A stretch of 64,000 nucleotides of DNA from CAZTHK01 sp964613215 (lineage in GTDB: Bacteria > Krumholzibacteriota > Krumholzibacteriia > Krumholzibacteriales > CAZTHK01): contig CAZTHK010000012.1 of the NCBI GenBank assembly GCA_964613215.1, positions 1-64,000 on the forward strand. Reading direction: 5' to 3'. Shown here in pieces: positions 27,323 to 35,789 of this stretch. Position 1 is the stretch's first letter, and each line of letters starts with the position of its first letter. The position numbers were made by a program, and so were the translations under genes. The notes beneath the pieces are model-generated. The model did not search any database. It saw only the letters and a list, made by a program, of their open reading frames with translations, and was not told the DNA's origin.

Positions 27323-28503
27323 ATTCTGAAGAGCTTCCTGAGTCTGTCCACCTCCGATTTGATTATTTCAAGACTTTCATCCAGAGCTTTCTGATCTTCG
27401 GGGCTCTTATCGCTCATGGACACCCAGCCCCAGCACATAACCAGAATAGATATCCACAGCCAACCCCCTGCGGTAAGTATCAGTATTATGCCCCATTGGG
27501 GGATACCCGCCGGTTTTGCCGGAACCACCGGCTGATCTATCACCTGGATGGACGGAGTGTTACGGGCTTTCTCTATTCCGGCCTGTTCATATCGTTGCAG
27601 CAATACTGAATAAACCCTCTCTGCCACCTCCAGGTCTCTCTGCATGGCGGCATACCGGCGGTGCAACTCAGGCATCTTGCCCAGGGGAAAGAATACTCCG
27701 CTGGTGGTATCACCCTTCATAATCCCTCTCAACTGTTCCCTCAGGCTGTTATATTCCATCCTCCTGCTCTCCAGCTCCACCGCATCGGATGTGGCAAACT
27801 CCTTCAACAGATTGTACTCTATACCGGCCAGGGCAGTTCTGATCCTGAGATTGGAGGCTACATCGATGGCACCCTCCACCTGCTTGTCGAAGTTTATGAT
27901 ACCGTGCTCTTCCTGAAAGCCGGCTATCTGCTTTCTTAATTTCTCAAGACGCTGGCGGTATACCTTGAGTTGTCCCGAAATGAAATCCATGGTGCTCGAA
28001 GCCCTGGACGATTCCAGCTGATAGTTTATCGAATCGAGCCCGGAGATGTACCGGCCGGCTATCCGGGAGGCCAGCCCGGGATCTTTATATTCCACACTCA
28101 GCTTGATCAGGCCGGATTCATAAACAGAGACGGAGGTAGTATTATGAAGAACCTGCACCGCCTCCTGCATGGTGGTTACCTTGAATTCTTCCTTCAACCG
28201 GAGTGGCCTTATAATCATCTCTGCCAATCGCCGGCTCTCCAGAATATCCACCAGGATGGCGGCCGAAGAAGCTCCCGCCGATTGAGGCAGTACCATGGAG
28301 GGAAGATTCATGCCCCTGCTGGATATCCAGGAGGTAAGCAAGCCCTCCATTCCTCCCCTCTCGGGCGGCATCAGAAGTGCCTCTGTCCTGTACTGTCTCT
28401 CTGAAAAGATTACAATCACTATCGAGATCACCAGGACAGCGATGGTAAACCATTTGATCACCGAACGGTTTTTAAGAGCATAATGCACCAGCCTGAACTT
28501 CAT
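27319..28503 (-). CDS. Wzz/chain-length determinant family protein
   Basis: Polysaccharide co-polymerase-like inner-membrane protein. Of its 394 residues, one N-terminal helix (about 18-33) leads to a periplasmic Wzz domain with long coiled coils (about 170-300, SGQLKVYRQRLEKLRKQIAGFQ). A proline-rich exit (QVIDQPVVPAKPAGIPQ) leads into the second helix (about 335-355). The conserved VIDQPVVPxKP is the family's hallmark. No tyrosine kinase domain is attached. It lies 7 kb from the glycosyltransferase operon and may set chain length for the same polymer. It overlaps the convergent WD40-like gene at the stop codons. Confidence 0.85.
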   Translation of the reverse strand: MKFRLVHYALKNRSVIKWFTIAVLVISIVIVIFSERQYRTEALLMPPERGGMEGLLTSWISSRGMNLPSMVLPQSAGASSAAILVDILESRRLAEMIIRPLRLKEEFKVTTMQEAVQVLHNTTSVSVYESGLIKLSVEYKDPGLASRIAGRYISGLDSINYQLESSRASSTMDFISGQLKVYRQRLEKLRKQIAGFQEEHGIINFDKQVEGAIDVASNLRIRTALAGIEYNLLKEFATSDAVELESRRMEYNSLREQLRGIMKGDTTSGVFFPLGKMPELHRRYAAMQRDLEVAERVYSVLLQRYEQAGIEKARNTPSIQVIDQPVVPAKPAGIPQWGIILILTAGGWLWISILVMCWGWVSMSDKSPEDQKALDESLEIIKSEVDRLRKLFRI

Positions 28504-28748
28504 GCCCTCAGCCCCCCGCTCTCATTACACACATACAATTCCCTCTCACTCATGGACCAATATTCTCTATAAACCCAGAGCTGTTAAAAAACATCAACTT
28601 GAATAAATCCACCCCCCTACCCCGCAGAAACCTGCCTTCCCGTAAAAGGAACATATTGATATGGAAGTGGAAGACAACCTTAAAAAGCATATCAGCCCTA
28701 TTATAACCGTGATCCCCCCCCGCGGGCAAGTAGATAAAAGATTCCCGC

Positions 28749-29111
28749 TCAGTCACCGGAAGAGAGGGCATCCAGTTTGTCCACTACCCTTCTGAGGTGC
28801 GGGATGACTATCGATCCTCCTGCACAGAGGGCCACATTGAAAGCTTCCATAAACTCCTCCCTGCTGACTCCCAGATCGTGGCATCTGCACAGGTGATAGG
28901 TAATACAATCATCGCAACGCAACACCATCGAAGCCACCAGCCCCATAAGTTCCTTGGTCCTGGCCGGCAGGGCACCCCCCTGATAGACCTGATTATCCAG
29001 AGCCATAAATCTCTTTATTCCCAGATTTCCACCTGATGTGATCAGCTGGTTAAGCCGGGACCTCTCCGATTCGAACTGCTCTCTCCATTCATCTGTCATT
29101 ACAGGCACCAT
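28749..29111 (-). CDS. Carboxymuconolactone decarboxylase/AhpD-like protein
   Basis: A 120-residue all-helical protein with MALDNQVYQGGALPARTKELMGLVASMVLRCDDCITYHL. The RCDDC-x-x-x-H pattern is the redox CxxC-His core of AhpD-like proteins, which reduce peroxiredoxins or act as disulfide reductases. The second half (EAFNVALCAGGSIVIPHLRR) is also typical. The partner enzyme is not in this window. It follows tyrS by 21 bases and may be co-transcribed. The start could be the ATG at 29111 or 29099. Confidence 0.88.
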   Translation of the reverse strand: MVPVMTDEWREQFESERSRLNQLITSGGNLGIKRFMALDNQVYQGGALPARTKELMGLVASMVLRCDDCITYHLCRCHDLGVSREEFMEAFNVALCAGGSIVIPHLRRVVDKLDALSSGD

Positions 29112-29132
29112 CCCGATGTAATCGATAAAACC

Positions 29133-30362
29133 TTACTGACCGGTGACGACACGTACGAATCTCTTCTTTCCGGCACGAAGCTGAATTGATCCATCCACAA
29201 GGTCATCCCGGTTAACCAATCTGTCGAATTTATCTATCCTCTCTCCATTCAGATAGGCACCCCCCTGTGATATAAGCCTCCTGGCCTCACTCCTCGATTT
29301 AACCAGTCCGCTGTCAGCGAAGAGCATGAAGGCGGGAACCCCCTCCCGCAGCACTTCGGCAGAAAGTTGATATGTTGGAGCCGCACTGTCATCTCCCGAT
29401 CCCCCTCCGAACAGGGCTGCCGAGGCCTCCCTGGCCCTGACAGCTTCCTCTTCTCCATGACATATCCGGGTAGCTTCGAAGGCCAGACGTTCCTTGGCTT
29501 TCCTTAGTTCGGCACCCTGGAGATCCGATATCCCCCTTATCTCATTCACGGGAAGAAAGGTAAAGAGACTGGTGAACCTTTTTACATCACGGTCATCCGC
29601 ATTTATCCAGTACTGGTAGTAATCGTAGGGAGAAGTCTTCTCCGGATCCAACCAGACCGCTCCCCCTTCCGTCTTTCCCATCTTGCTGCCGGAGGCGGTG
29701 GTGAGAAGAGGAAAGGTAAGCGCATTCGCCTGGCCGCCGGTGACCCTCCTGATCAGATCCACTCCGGCCAGTATATTACCCCACTGGTCATTCCCGCCCA
29801 ACTGCATAGTGCAACCGAATTGACGGTAAAGGTGAAGAAAGTCATAGGCCTGGAGCAACATATAGTTAAACTCTATAAAATTAAGACCGGTTTCCAGACG
29901 CTGCCGGTAGGATTCCGCCGCCAGCATCCTGTTGACACTGAAATGCCTTCCTATATCTCTCAAAAACTCTATATAATTAAGCTTCTTAAGCCAGTCGGCA
30001 TTATTGACCATGAGAGCCTTTCCTGCGGAGAAATCAATGAAATTGCCCAGCTGCCTTTTCAACCCGGAGGCGTTGGAATTTATCTCCTCCTCGCTCATTA
30101 TCTTTCGCATCTCCGTTTTGCCGCTGGGATCACCTATCATTCCGGTACCACCGCCTACCACAGCTATCACCCTGTGCCCGTCTCTCTGAAGATGGGCCAG
30201 TGCCATAATGGGCACCAGGCTTCCCACATGAAAACTGGATGCGGTGGGATCGAAACCTATATAGCAGGTCACCGGCTCTGACAGCATTTCGATTACACCC
30301 TCCTCATCGGAGACCTGCTCAACAAAGCCTCTCTCCTTGAATATATGATAAACATTCTTCAA
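29133..30362 (-). CDS. tyrS: Tyrosyl-tRNA synthetase
   Basis: Charges tRNA-Tyr. The 409-residue product has the class I Rossmann domain with HVGSL (45-49, the HIGH-equivalent), GGNDQWGNI (189-197) and KMGKT (227-231, the KMSKS-equivalent), then an anticodon-binding region and a C-terminal S4 RNA-binding domain (about 345-405, LVKSRSEARRLISQGGAYLNG). The TTG at 30362 follows AAGGAG at good spacing. Confidence 0.97.
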   Translation of the reverse strand: MKNVYHIFKERGFVEQVSDEEGVIEMLSEPVTCYIGFDPTASSFHVGSLVPIMALAHLQRDGHRVIAVVGGGTGMIGDPSGKTEMRKIMSEEEINSNASGLKRQLGNFIDFSAGKALMVNNADWLKKLNYIEFLRDIGRHFSVNRMLAAESYRQRLETGLNFIEFNYMLLQAYDFLHLYRQFGCTMQLGGNDQWGNILAGVDLIRRVTGGQANALTFPLLTTASGSKMGKTEGGAVWLDPEKTSPYDYYQYWINADDRDVKRFTSLFTFLPVNEIRGISDLQGAELRKAKERLAFEATRICHGEEEAVRAREASAALFGGGSGDDSAAPTYQLSAEVLREGVPAFMLFADSGLVKSRSEARRLISQGGAYLNGERIDKFDRLVNRDDLVDGSIQLRAGKKRFVRVVTGQ

Positions 30363-30872
30363 TGGGTGCTCCTTTCCCGGGTAATATTCCCTCTAAAGGA
30401 TTCTGTGTCTACTGAAAGTTACGGCTCCGGATATCATCAACCCCCCGGAACAATATTGCTCTGGCGGGCTGCTGGATAGATACACCCTGTTTCCTCACCT
30501 CTCCACATCCCTATGAATCGTTGATATTCCGGCAACGGGGATGGAATACGGCAAGACGTATCTTCCCCCTGATATCCCACAACTGACATCTCTTCATAAT
30601 TTTCCAGAAACATTGCCATTTTTCAAGTATTTCTTTGATATACTGCAATGGCCCGGACACCCACTCCACTTATTAATATCAGTTGCTTCAGGGCATTGAA
30701 AATGCCGCAGATTTACCGCACTGATTTACGCGCGAAACTTAGCACGGCCATCATTGACTGTAAACACCGGAAGTAAAATCGGGAAAGGCAAGAGAAATAT
30801 TCCCTGTCAGGAAAATCCTATGGTATTAATAAGATTCCGAGGTCCTTCCGGAAATGGGGCAATCTGATATAT
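30363..30872. other. 510-base spacer
   Basis: No supported gene between tyrS and the decayed kinase. A 60-codon minus-strand frame (30437-30619) has no ribosome-binding site and no recognisable product. The left end carries the tyrS leader. Confidence 0.4.
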
Positions 30873-32591
30873 CTACCTCTCCAGGAGTTCCCTGATCTTT
30901 CTGCCCAACTCTTCGGTTACAAAGGGTTTCTGGATAAAATCCATCTCATTAGTGTCGAACTCGTCCGAATGGATCACTTCATCGTGATATCCCGACATGA
31001 ACAGAACCTTTTTCGTACTCCCCTGCTCCTCTGTCATCCTTCGATAGAGTTCCTTCCCATTCATATCGGGCATAATAACATCGGTAATCAGGAGATCCAG
31101 TTCCTCCCACCTGATGGAAGCCAATTCCAGGGCTTTATTAACATTCCCGGCAGACAGTACGTCGTAGCCCACCTGGAAAGTGAACGCTTCATCAGAGTCC
31201 TGACATTGTCGTCATCCTCAACCAGAAGTATGGTTTCATTTCCGGTGGCGTTGATCTTTCCGGTTATATTCTCTTCTTCTTTCCTTGCACTACCCGCCTC
31301 CACCATGGGCAACAGCAGCTTGAAGGTGGTACCCTTTCCCTCCCTGCTGTATGGGAATATGTATCCTCCGTGCTGTTCCACTATACCATACACCACTGAT
31401 AACCCAAGGCCGCTTCCCCCCCTCTTCCCCCTGGTGCTAACGAAGGGATCGAATATCTTAGGGATAATGCCTTCGTTCATACCCACTCCGGTATCGGATA
31501 CACTAACCGATACATATTTGCCCGGCCGGCCTATGATATGCTCCCCCGAATACTCTCCTCCCACCACCTGATCCCCGGTCCTGATAGTCAATTCACCTCC
31601 CGAGGGCATAGCCTCCTGAGCATTAACAATCAGGTTGACCAGTACCTGTTCGATCTGGGTCACATCAGCCCTGATTGTTCCGTTTTTACTCTCCAGGAGA
31701 GTCTTAAACTCGATATCCTCTCTTATAATCCGCTGAATCATTTTTCCCAAATGGATAATAATATCGTTTATATTAACCACTCTGGCTTCGAATACCTGTT
31801 TCCTTCCGAAGGTGAGCAGCTGGGAGGTTAGACCAGAGGCCTTCTGACCGGCATTCCTGATATTTTCAACCATGGAATACAATTCAGTGTCAGGGTCCAG
31901 ATCAGCCATCACGAAATCTGCGCCAGTCATGACGATCGAAGAATTGGGGTTGACCGCTCAGAGCAAGATCTATCTTTTCCATAGCCTTTATTCTGGAATC
32001 TCTTCCATCCGGCTGGGCCAGCGGAGAAAATTCGTAGGGAAAGTGTCCCAGGATACGGTCACGCCCGCATTTGAACATCTCCAGGGTCTAACGGTTACAA
32101 TCCACGAATCTCTCCCTGTCCATCAGGAAGATGGCATCGTTGGCCGATTCAAAAAGTGTCTTGTACCGTGCTTCACTCTCCTCTCTGGCCCTTTCTCCCC
32201 TACTGTGTTCGGTTATATCCCGGGTTACACTGAACACCAGCTTATCTTTCATAACCGAGGTGGCATTCCAGGAGAATATCCGGTAGGTTCCATCCTTGCA
32301 TAACTGCCTGTTTTCGAATTCAATTACCGGGATACCCTTCTTCAACTGTTCTAATGCCTTCTCCGAATGCTTCCGGTCATCGGGATGGATAAAATCCAGA
32401 AAGGGCCTGCTGAGCAATTCCTCCCGGGACCAGCCCAGGACCTTCTCCCAACTCTTATTTACATACTTGAGGTACCCGTCAAGCCCTGCAACAGACAATA
32501 AATCCATAGACAGGTCAAAGAACCTGTTTTTCCACTCTTTTGTCTTACCACTGTTTCTGAGCTCCGTATTACTCATACCATTCTCACTCAT
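30873..32591 (-). pseudogene. Decayed hybrid sensor histidine kinase (PAS-PAS-HATPase-receiver)
   Basis: Four pieces in order make one recognisable hybrid kinase. An intact PAS domain (32591 to about 32220) leads into a second PAS that hits an in-frame TAG at 32088-32090, in FVDCNR-stop-TLEMFKCGRD; one base change from AAG would explain it. The frame then reads on to about 31940 (ALSGQPQFF), after which the rest of the PAS and the H-box are missing. Another frame resumes at DLDPDTELYSMVENI with an intact HATPase_c domain (VNLIVNAQEAM, DTGVGM, GGSGLGLSVVYGIV) and the start of a receiver (TILLVEDDDN). At about 31172 a one-base loss moves the receiver to a third frame (GYDVLSAG to the end, with DVIMPDMNG and the Lys in FIQKPF). 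With the phospho-accepting His lost, it cannot work as a kinase. Confidence 0.85.
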
Positions 32592-32726
32592 AGCTTAGCC
32601 TGATAACTATTTATACAAAAATATCAGCTATTCTTAAAACATTTTTCTGTATTGCTGTATTAAATATATTAAATGCTTTCATAATTTTAAACCAGAAATT
32701 TACCTCTATATCAAAATGTGCAGATA

Positions 32727-32841
32727 ACCACGGGCAATCCCATGGCACTTAATCAAAATACCAGCCTGGCTCGCCGTCCATCCGGGCGGAGTCCACATTC
32801 ATCCACGGACAGGCCCGTGGAACTCTGCCCTGCGGGTTATT
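32727..32841 (+). repeat. Multi-hairpin intergenic repeat, copy B
   Basis: Same plan as copy A. Stem 1 CACGGG/CCCATG has one mismatch, stem 2 CCGTCC/GGGCGG has one G-T pair, and stem 3 CCACGG/CCGTGG encloses a short loop. It shares CACTTAATCA.AATACCAGC with copy D and GAACTCTGCCCTGCGGGTTAT with copy D. It lies about 20 bases past the 3' end of the LOG-like gene. Confidence 0.85.
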
Positions 32842-32862
32842 AGAATCCAACCTCAACCGTAA

Positions 32863-33351
32863 TCAACGGAGAGATTTAATCTTTTCAATCACTTCCTGTG
32901 GTGAATCGGCCGGATATATCAACTCTTCACTCAGCCTTCTGAAGAATGCCACCGTCTGTTGGGACGCTCCCAGTATAATTACTCTCCTGGAGGCTTTAAG
33001 TGCCAGTGCTATCTCGGAGGCGGTTCCCGCTCCCCCCTCTCCGCAGGCTACCACGATATCACTGGAGAGAACATTGACATTATTTCTGGCACTATGGATA
33101 TCGGTGACTATTGGTATGTCAACAGAAGGACACACATCGCTGCGGGAAGAGGGCAGTATACCAACAGTAATACTCCCCTCCACCTCTTTAGCCCCTTCAT
33201 TGACCCCCTTCATTACACCCGTATTTCTCCCCCCGCTCAGCACCACCCAGCCCTGGATTGCTATCAGCCTTCCCAGTTCTCTGGCCATATCGATGGTTTC
33301 GGGACCGGCGGCCGCCGGCCCCATAACCCCCACTATATACCGTCTGCTCAT
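32863..33351 (-). CDS. LOG/TIGR00725-like nucleotide-binding protein
   Basis: A 162-residue Rossmann protein with VGVMGPAAAG, VVLSGGRNTGVMKGVNEGA and CGEGGAGTASEIALAL. These match the group next to LOG (cytokinin-activating) phosphoribohydrolases and the MoCo-carrier-like fold. The PGGxGT signature of true LOG enzymes reads GGAGTASE here, so the substrate is uncertain. Confidence 0.82.
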   Translation of the reverse strand: MSRRYIVGVMGPAAAGPETIDMARELGRLIAIQGWVVLSGGRNTGVMKGVNEGAKEVEGSITVGILPSSRSDVCPSVDIPIVTDIHSARNNVNVLSSDIVVACGEGGAGTASEIALALKASRRVIILGASQQTVAFFRRLSEELIYPADSPQEVIEKIKSLR

Positions 33352-33403
33352 CTAATCCATCCCCGGTTAAATATATTCCATTATTTAAGCCCCCAAAAAA
33401 CGC

Positions 33404-34885
33404 TTACCGACTTTCCCCGGCTCCCCACTTCACCAGCACTTCCTCCGCTTTCCGGATGGCTCTATCCGACAGCTCCTCCACATACCCGGTCATTACCCTT
33501 CTTCCCTCAGACCTGTCGGAATTGAAAATTTTCAGAAACCTTGATTCCATTCCGGCTTGCCGGCTGAGCCATTCATTCTCCAGTTTTCTGCGGGGAGCTG
33601 CAATATCCGGCAACCTTTGGTGGTAACCGGACAGCAGATACCGTGAAACCCTCCGGAAAATCCAGAAAGCCCTGCTGCACTCCTCTCTCCCGCAGGCATA
33701 GCCGTCCGGTATGGAATATATACCTGAATAGAAGGGCACATAAATAGTGGCCTGGGGCATACTCAGCCCGCTCCACATAACCGCACCCACCTCCACCGGC
33801 ATTCCCGGCCTCAGCTGAATAACATCGGTGTGTACACAGCGGGGGGATGCAATCAACCTCTCCCCGGATCCCCGGCCATTCCCGGGATAACCGTCAAATG
33901 GAGTTCCCTGATAATGGTCCCGTAATATTTCAAACAGCAGTTCCAGGCTTACTCTAACTTCGGGCACCAGAAACATGGGATACCTCTCCCTCTCCGGTGA
34001 CAGTTCCATGGAGGGAGCCAGCAGGTCCATACCCCTCCATACTCTCCTGCTGTTGTAATACTTATCTTTCCTCTCCTTCCAGTATTTGCCGCCGAATGCA
34101 TCCCTGAAACTGAAAAATCCCGTATCCGGGTCCCAGAGACCCGTCTCCCGGCAGAACCGCAATAAGCCCGGGGAGGTCATTACATTAACAGAATCCTCCG
34201 GATTTATCTTTCCTATCCGGTATCCATTGGCCTGAACCCAGCAACAGCTGTCCGGCACCCGTACAGCCGCCCAGCAATGTCCTCCGCCCGATTCGATATA
34301 CCACACTTCACTGGTATCTGCCACCCCCACTCCGCATGGATAGGTTACCCCATACCGGTTATAAAGTTCTCCCAGAATTTTCACACATTCGCGTGCAGTC
34401 CGGGAACGCTGAAGGGCTATATAGCGCACCCCCCCGGTCAGTCCTCCCTCAACCAGGGGATCGAATTTTCTGGCTGCATCGTTACGGTCCTTTCCCAGAG
34501 CCACACCTCCAGCCACCGCCACCCCGTATTCGTTGACTGCCACCGCATCCCCCTCCGAAAACCCCTCTTCTATTCTGAGAGCCATCCACCGGAATGTCCT
34601 GTGGACCTGCGGGATCTCCAGGCCGGAGGGAAAATCAACCATTTCCCCCGGTGAATGCTCACGGCGGGGGTATATATCCAGAGCCGATTTTTCCCTGCCG
34701 CTGAGATCATTATTATGAGCAAGCATAACAGAACCATCCTCTGTTACTCCCCTTCCGGCCAGGATCATAAAACATTCCTTATCTTTTATCCCCCCTCCGG
34801 CCGACCCGCCTTCAACGGGTTTCAACCAGAAAAGTAAAAATATTGCTATTAACAGGGTTATCTTCGTGCTCAGCTTACCTGTCAT
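33404..34885 (-). CDS. Secreted C69-family dipeptidase
   Basis: Ntn-hydrolase of the peptidase C69 family, 493 residues. A signal peptide (LLIAIFLLFWLKPVEGG) and short propeptide precede Cys38 in DKECFMILAGRGVTEDGSVMLAHNND; this Cys would become the N-terminal nucleophile after processing. Further family blocks are GGVALGKDRNDAARKFDPLVEGGLTGG and GGGHCWAAVRVPDSCCWVQANGYRIG. It probably cleaves dipeptides outside the cytoplasm. LOG-like gene downstream, trmO upstream. Confidence 0.88.
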   Translation of the reverse strand: MTGKLSTKITLLIAIFLLFWLKPVEGGSAGGGIKDKECFMILAGRGVTEDGSVMLAHNNDLSGREKSALDIYPRREHSPGEMVDFPSGLEIPQVHRTFRWMALRIEEGFSEGDAVAVNEYGVAVAGGVALGKDRNDAARKFDPLVEGGLTGGVRYIALQRSRTARECVKILGELYNRYGVTYPCGVGVADTSEVWYIESGGGHCWAAVRVPDSCCWVQANGYRIGKINPEDSVNVMTSPGLLRFCRETGLWDPDTGFFSFRDAFGGKYWKERKDKYYNSRRVWRGMDLLAPSMELSPERERYPMFLVPEVRVSLELLFEILRDHYQGTPFDGYPGNGRGSGERLIASPRCVHTDVIQLRPGMPVEVGAVMWSGLSMPQATIYVPFYSGIYSIPDGYACGREECSRAFWIFRRVSRYLLSGYHQRLPDIAAPRRKLENEWLSRQAGMESRFLKIFNSDRSEGRRVMTGYVEELSDRAIRKAEEVLVKWGAGESR

Positions 34886-35042
34886 ATATTCACCCCACTT
34901 AAAAGATCACGGATCGCTCTGTTCATATGCTCTGTGGCACTTCTTCAATTCCAACGGATCATGCTTATTTTAAAAATTTACCACCCAATATTACCCTTCA
35001 TCTATTCTGCTCCTGCCGTCCTCCGGCTTCGACCGGAGAAGA

Positions 35043-35531
35043 TTATCCCGAGAATCTGCCGTCATCCCTGGTCCTGTCCAGATGGTCCACCCTGTCCCTC
35101 AGCCAGCCGGTACTGGTCACCTGATAGTTATCCATCCGGGGTACATAAGGCTTGATGTCCAGCAAAGGAGTTCCATCCAGAATATCCAGTCCCTTTATAT
35201 GCAGAATATTCTTTTCCACCCTGACCAACCGGACTACTGAAAGACCAATGGGGTTCGGGCGGCTGGGACTCCGTATGGCAAACACACCACGTTCAGTATT
35301 ATCCATAAAGGGCTTCTGATGAAGGCCTCTCCACCTGGAAAGATGAAAATAAAATATCAGAAAAATATGAGAGAATCCATCCAGATCCTTCAATCCGCCG
35401 GTGTACCGGGAATAAATCTCCACCTCTCCCTCCACATCTCCCGCTGCAGGCGGCTGAATGGGAGTGCCGGCCGGCTCTTTGAAGGGGGAATGAATTATCC
35501 CGATCGGTTCGAACTTTATCTCTTCTACCAT
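35043..35531 (-). CDS. trmO: tRNA methyltransferase TrmO (TsaA family)
   Basis: SAM-dependent methyltransferase that makes m6t6A37 in some threonine tRNAs. The 162-residue beta-barrel has EPIGIIHSPFKEPAGTPIQP, GFSHIFLIFYFHLS, RGVFAIRSPSRPNPIGLSVVRL, GLDILDGTPLLDIKPYVP and closes with W-containing residues, as the YaeB/TsaA family does. It ends with a short Arg/Asp-rich tail. Length suggests the single-domain form. Confidence 0.9.
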   Translation of the reverse strand: MVEEIKFEPIGIIHSPFKEPAGTPIQPPAAGDVEGEVEIYSRYTGGLKDLDGFSHIFLIFYFHLSRWRGLHQKPFMDNTERGVFAIRSPSRPNPIGLSVVRLVRVEKNILHIKGLDILDGTPLLDIKPYVPRMDNYQVTSTGWLRDRVDHLDRTRDDGRFSG

Positions 35532-35789
35532 TTCAGTTTATCCTTTCCCCCCTACTCTGACAACCGCCGGACATGACATTATAACTGCTCATAGAGCCGG
35601 AAACCTTCAACATTCCGTTACCGTATCTTCTCCTTCGCTATCAGACAGCCAGCTGATGAACCGGCCCCGCCGGTTTTCAAAGCTGAATTGGTTATATGAA
35701 GCCTCTATGGTTTTTGGGTTTAAACATATCAGGAACTAAAACTCTGAGCTCTCCACGCCGTTTCAGAATCAGTCATGACTGCAGTGTTA

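Noticed and set aside
30437..30619. 60-codon minus-strand open frame before tyrS
   Set aside because: No ribosome-binding site and no recognisable motif; it reads like spacer.
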